Shown here: positions 60,640-64,000 of the stretch, piece by piece | Numbering within the stretch: the first letter of the stretch is position 1 | Layout: each line of letters begins with the position of its first letter | From: an uncultured Azospirillum sp. | GTDB lineage: Bacteria > Pseudomonadota > Alphaproteobacteria > RF32 > CAG-239 | Assembly: GCA_900539605.1 (NCBI GenBank) | Contig: UQCS01000007.1 | Span: 1-64,000, forward strand | Direction: 5' to 3' | Length of the DNA: 64,000 nt | Program-made: the position numbers and the translations under genes | The notes under the pieces: model-generated | Seen by the model: the letters and a program-made list of their open reading frames with translations, nothing else | Databases searched by the model: none | What the model was told of the DNA's origin: nothing

Positions 60640-63132
60640 CTATTTCTTCTTTTTGTTGCCCGTACCGAAAGTTTTGTCAGCGGCACCGCCGATTAAGTCG
60701 TTGTCCGAGTTCTGCTGTTGTTGCTGCTGGTCAGAGGTCGGTATGCTGTCAACCGCATCTGCAGCTTTGCCGGCTGTTTTACCGACTTTGTCAGCAAGTT
60801 TACCCATCTTCTGTCCGGCCTTTTTGATCTTGTTGGCCACCTTTTCGACTTTCTTCATGCCTTTGCCGGCTTTTTCGAGTGTTGCGCCGGTTTTTTCCAT
60901 GACCTTACCCATCATCTTCATCGCTTTGGCGGCCATACGTCCGGCGTTTAGAGCGGCAGAAGATGCAGCGGTTGCCGTGTTGCTGGCGGTGGCGGCAGTT
61001 TCGGTAACCGGTGCCGCAATACCGAAGCTTGCTGCCGTACCTGCATGAGCAGCTCCGGTAATACCCTGATTAGCCGCTTTAATGCTTTGATCTGCCGAAG
61101 CCAGGCTTTGGTCAATGTTATCTGCCGCGGCCTGCAGTTGCTTACCGCCTTCTTTCATGGCCTGTCCGCTCTTCTGCATTGCGTCACCGGCACTGGTACC
61201 GCTGCCTTTGTTAGCATCTTTCATTGCATTTTTATCTTTATTCGGATCTAAGCCGGTCATAGCTTTGGCGCTTTCCATCGACGACGGTTTCTTCTTCTTG
61301 CTGCCTTCTCCGTTCAATTCGCCATTGCTCAGTTTGTCAACACCGTCCTTAATTTCTCCGGCTTTATCCAGAAGGCTCTTATCATCTTCCTTCTTATCAC
61401 CGCCAAACATTTTGCCAGCAATCTTGTCCATCCCTACCGAAGCCTGGTGTTTAGCCACTTTACCGGCAAACTTGACCGGTTTCATGGCCTGTTTTTTGGC
61501 AAAGTCGGTAGCTTTGGTCATTCCCATGTGCATCGGGCTTGCCGTCTTGAAAATATTGTCAGGGAAGAATTTGTCAACATAATCGCTCATCGTCGAACCG
61601 ATCAGTTTGATGGCAAACATATAGGCAAATAAAATGACAAGCCAGCCAAAGCTCCAAAACGACAATTGTTCGTTGATATATTCGGAGTCGCCGTCTTCAA
61701 TTGCCGTCATCATTTTTTCGGTTCCGCCCATTTCGGTTGTCAGAAGCGTGTCAATGCTGGCGTTCATTGCTTCTTCTGATCCCAGGTCAAGCGCGTTGCT
61801 GACCAGCGCCAAACCGGCTGCGACCGTCATCCCCAAAAAGAGTAGGATACCCGCGGATCTGAGAACAATGCTGAAACATGAAGCCAGCTTGCCTTTGGTG
61901 ATGTTAAACGGCCACAAACCTACGGTGATCGGCATTGCGATAATGGCAAAGCCCAATTTGAACGAGATATCGACCAAATAGTAGGCAACCGACAAAGTCA
62001 TCATGAAACCGCTAAACCAGATGAAGGCGCCGCTGAGCCAAATCCAGATATTCGGGATACGCGCGATTTTCCAGTCGAAAGCACCGGCATGCGTAGAGTG
62101 GCAGGTGATCATATGTCCGATTTCCAAGTGAGTTGAAACCGTATAATCAACCGCGGCAATGTATTGCTGCAGCTGATTGAGGAAGTGAGCCGGAATCGGG
62201 CCGTCCTCAAACAGGTAAACGCTGTCCAACTGGATATTGGCAAGATTAAGTCCACTGGCGGCTGAAGCGCTGGCCAGCCATGCAATACCGAATTGGGCGC
62301 CAAAGTTCATAAACGGGACGATTGCATAATTGATAAAGAAATCAACCCCGGCACGGATAACCAGATAAGCGCCCAGCACTTTAAAAGCCATAATCAGCAG
62401 GTCGTTGACCATAGCCGTCGGTTCCAAGTTTTTGAGCGACGACAATTGTTGCAAAATATAAAAGGCAACCCACAAAATTGCTCCGAGCCACAAAATCTTC
62501 GTTCCGGCATCTTTCGAGACGTCGTATAAATAGGTGCAGGCGTTCATAAAACTGCCGATCAGAGCTGTGACAATATCGCAGGCATAACAACTTGATTTGT
62601 AAATGGCATCCATTCTTTCTTTGTTGCATTCGCGGTTGGATACGCCGAAAATTGTTCGAGTGATAAATTTACCGATTTTTGCAACGGCCTTAGTGGCAAA
62701 TTTGCTGGCTTGATAAAGCGGGTTGTAAGTGACCAAAATATCTTTCATAACTCCGTCAGGCAGGGAGTCTTCTATCATATCAAGACTATTTCCAATCAGA
62801 TCAAAACCGGCGCTTAAACCATCACCGACCAGGCTGGAAACATAACTTCCGACACCGCCGGACTTTCCGTTCAGAGTACGGTTTACCGCGCGCTTAAAAT
62901 GCCGGTATTCACGGTCAAAAGCGCTAGAACCGCCAGAGGATTTGTCCTGTTTTTCACGGAAAACTTTTGAACTTCCGGTTGGGACAGGTGATATATCGTA
63001 AGTTTTGTTGGGAGGCAGGTTGACGTTTTCGGCACATGCGATGCCGGGATACGCAAGCGCGGCAAAGCAAACCAGCAGCAATACCGTAAGATTTGCTTTC
63101 AGCTTGTTGAATATGTTAGTCCGCTTTGTCAC
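60640..63132 (-). CDS. VirB6-like T4SS membrane protein, 830 residues
   Basis: GTG start behind AAGGATAAGAAA. The signal peptide (LTVLLLVCFAALAYPGIACA) is followed by ~130 polar residues and then the VirB6/TrbL-like core. That core has at least six hydrophobic helices (ILWLGAILWVAFYILQQL; LLIMAFKVLGAYLVIRAGV; GFMMTLSVAYYLVDISFKLG; FAIIAMPITVGLWPFNI; AGILLFLGMTVAAGLALV; LVILFAYMFAIKLIG). A long charged alanine/lysine-rich tail (about 590-830) ends in poly-Q and KKKK. VirB6 lines the inner-membrane part of the channel. Extended N- and C-terminal regions of this kind are known from Rickettsiales VirB6 proteins. Confidence 0.85.
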   Translation of the reverse strand: MTKRTNIFNKLKANLTVLLLVCFAALAYPGIACAENVNLPPNKTYDISPVPTGSSKVFREKQDKSSGGSSAFDREYRHFKRAVNRTLNGKSGGVGSYVSSLVGDGLSAGFDLIGNSLDMIEDSLPDGVMKDILVTYNPLYQASKFATKAVAKIGKFITRTIFGVSNRECNKERMDAIYKSSCYACDIVTALIGSFMNACTYLYDVSKDAGTKILWLGAILWVAFYILQQLSSLKNLEPTAMVNDLLIMAFKVLGAYLVIRAGVDFFINYAIVPFMNFGAQFGIAWLASASAASGLNLANIQLDSVYLFEDGPIPAHFLNQLQQYIAAVDYTVSTHLEIGHMITCHSTHAGAFDWKIARIPNIWIWLSGAFIWFSGFMMTLSVAYYLVDISFKLGFAIIAMPITVGLWPFNITKGKLASCFSIVLRSAGILLFLGMTVAAGLALVSNALDLGSEEAMNASIDTLLTTEMGGTEKMMTAIEDGDSEYINEQLSFWSFGWLVILFAYMFAIKLIGSTMSDYVDKFFPDNIFKTASPMHMGMTKATDFAKKQAMKPVKFAGKVAKHQASVGMDKIAGKMFGGDKKEDDKSLLDKAGEIKDGVDKLSNGELNGEGSKKKKPSSMESAKAMTGLDPNKDKNAMKDANKGSGTSAGDAMQKSGQAMKEGGKQLQAAADNIDQSLASADQSIKAANQGITGAAHAGTAASFGIAAPVTETAATASNTATAASSAALNAGRMAAKAMKMMGKVMEKTGATLEKAGKGMKKVEKVANKIKKAGQKMGKLADKVGKTAGKAADAVDSIPTSDQQQQQQNSDNDLIGGAADKTFGTGNKKKK

Positions 63133-63147
63133 TTTCTTATCCTTTCC

Positions 63148-64000
63148 CTAGCTTTCTTCTTCGTCATCGTCATTGCCGGCCAAAGCGCCCAGCTTTGATT
63201 TGACGCCCTGGAATTTTCCGTTCAATGCCCGCAACTTGGCCGAGTTTGCCAACGCCAGCCCGGCACCGCCGGTAACGGCACCCATAACCGCCCATTTGCC
63301 GGTTTTGAACAATGCGGCACCAATTCGTTTCTGGAAGTTGGTATCGCCTTTGCCGCCGACCAGCGAATCGGCAATCGATTTTGCAATATCCATTGCGCCG
63401 ACCAGCAAAAATCCGACCAGCAGAAGCATCAGCATCGGTTTGCTGAAATCGGTCAGCGATGTTTTGTCGCCTTCAATCAAGTCTTTGTTGTCTACCAGAA
63501 TTTGCTGAATTGCCGCCATTGCCATCAAAATAACGATCGCAATACACATCATGAACGCGGCGGAATTAAGGATGGTTGCAAAAGCGGTTGTCGTCCATTT
63601 TCGTGTTGGCTTAAAGGCATAGGCCATGATGAAAATCGGCATCATCAAAACCATCAGCGCAAAGCGGAAGACACTGTCAACCAGATAAAAGACAAATCCG
63701 AGTTTGATGAATGTAAACAAACAAATCATGATCAGTCCGCAGATTAGAGCCATAAAGCCGGGTTGGGAAATGATAACCCATCCGAGCTTAAATCCGAAAT
63801 TCAAACGCTCGTTGACGGCACAGATCATGCATTCCATCATTTGTTTCGGGGCAAGCGGAAAACTTTCCGGCGTGGCTGCATCCACTTGTGCAACGGTGCA
63901 GGCTACGTTATATTTTGCTTCAACCGTTCCTTCGAAAGGTATGTACAGCCCCAGCGTTCCGAGGCCGTAATTCGCAGTAGCACTGCCGCCGCCCGGGTTC
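63148..64000 (-). CDS. VirB6-like T4SS membrane protein, C-terminal part (N-terminus beyond the window)
   Basis: The frame is open to the right edge; 283 codons are visible including the stop. Visible helices: PGFMALICGLIMICLFTFIK, FVFYLVDSVFRFALMVLMMP, AFMMCIAIVILMAMAAI and MLMLLLVGFLLVGAMDIAKS. Cysteine motifs precede them (VACTVAQ; ECMICAVNE). The tail is polar and acidic. The segment GFVFYLVDSVFRFALMVLMM matches the style of the VirB6-like gene at 60640 (YYLVDISFKLGFAIIAMP), so the two are paralogues. Fifteen bases separate it from that gene. A GTG at 63885 is internal, not the start. Confidence 0.8.
   Translation of the reverse strand, partial: NPGGGSATANYGLGTLGLYIPFEGTVEAKYNVACTVAQVDAATPESFPLAPKQMMECMICAVNERLNFGFKLGWVIISQPGFMALICGLIMICLFTFIKLGFVFYLVDSVFRFALMVLMMPIFIMAYAFKPTRKWTTTAFATILNSAAFMMCIAIVILMAMAAIQQILVDNKDLIEGDKTSLTDFSKPMLMLLLVGFLLVGAMDIAKSIADSLVGGKGDTNFQKRIGAALFKTGKWAVMGAVTGGAGLALANSAKLRALNGKFQGVKSKLGALAGNDDDEEES

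Overview
The window looks like chromosomal DNA of an alphaproteobacterium with mid-40s to upper-40s percent G+C by eye. The pointers are an RquA-type rhodoquinone enzyme, an ELM1-family protein, a classical autotransporter, alphaproteobacterial-style XRE regulators, and VirB2/VirB6/VirB8 duplications like those of the Rickettsiales. A host-associated or gut anaerobe is possible, but that is inference. No tRNA, rRNA, integrase, transposase or CRISPR array was seen.

Left flank (1-11.65 kb). This part is mostly housekeeping: the N-terminal 746 residues of an autotransporter adhesin (minus strand, cut by the window edge), rpsA, an unrecognised 378-residue protein, cmk, rsmE overlapping rquA, an ELM1-like gene, two small exported proteins, a CbpA-type DnaJ and a DUF1349 protein.

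Pilus block (11.8-24.3 kb, minus strand). A type IVb pilus operon of the IncI1/R64 thin-pilus kind reads, in transcription order: OmpA-like protein, PilL/TcpQ-like lipoprotein, PilN secretin, PilO, PilP, PilQ ATPase, PilR, an uncleaved pilin-like protein, PilS major pilin, and a second pilin. A 1 kb non-coding stretch with structured repeats lies between the last two.

T4SS block (24.7-49.9 kb, plus strand, divergent from the pilus). A full VirB-type type IV secretion channel reads: three VirB2-like pilins, VirB3, VirB4, a VirB5-like protein, two secreted coiled-coil proteins, a 1265-residue secreted protein, VirB8, VirB7, a second VirB8, VirB9 with a SPOR-like tail, a 1354-residue repeat protein, a 1501-residue repeat protein ending in a VirB10 domain, and VirB11. 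The two repeat giants share a ~17-residue unit and include five 159-bp tandem DNA repeats.

Right part (49.9-64 kb). Two intergenic stretches contain well-folded RNA candidates around a small XRE regulator. An accessory minus-strand operon follows (secretin-like lipoprotein, bitopic protein, soluble protein, large acidic coiled-coil protein), then a double-XRE/S24-like regulator, and then VirB6-like genes, one of them fused to an M23 peptidase. No VirD4 coupling protein or relaxase is visible, so whether the system conjugates DNA, exports effectors or does both cannot be decided here.

Proposed logic: pilus and T4SS are built from divergent operons sharing one 412-bp control region. The secretin, the VirB7-9-10 core, the repeat giants and the peptidase-VirB6 protein would together form an unusually long trans-envelope machine under XRE-type control.
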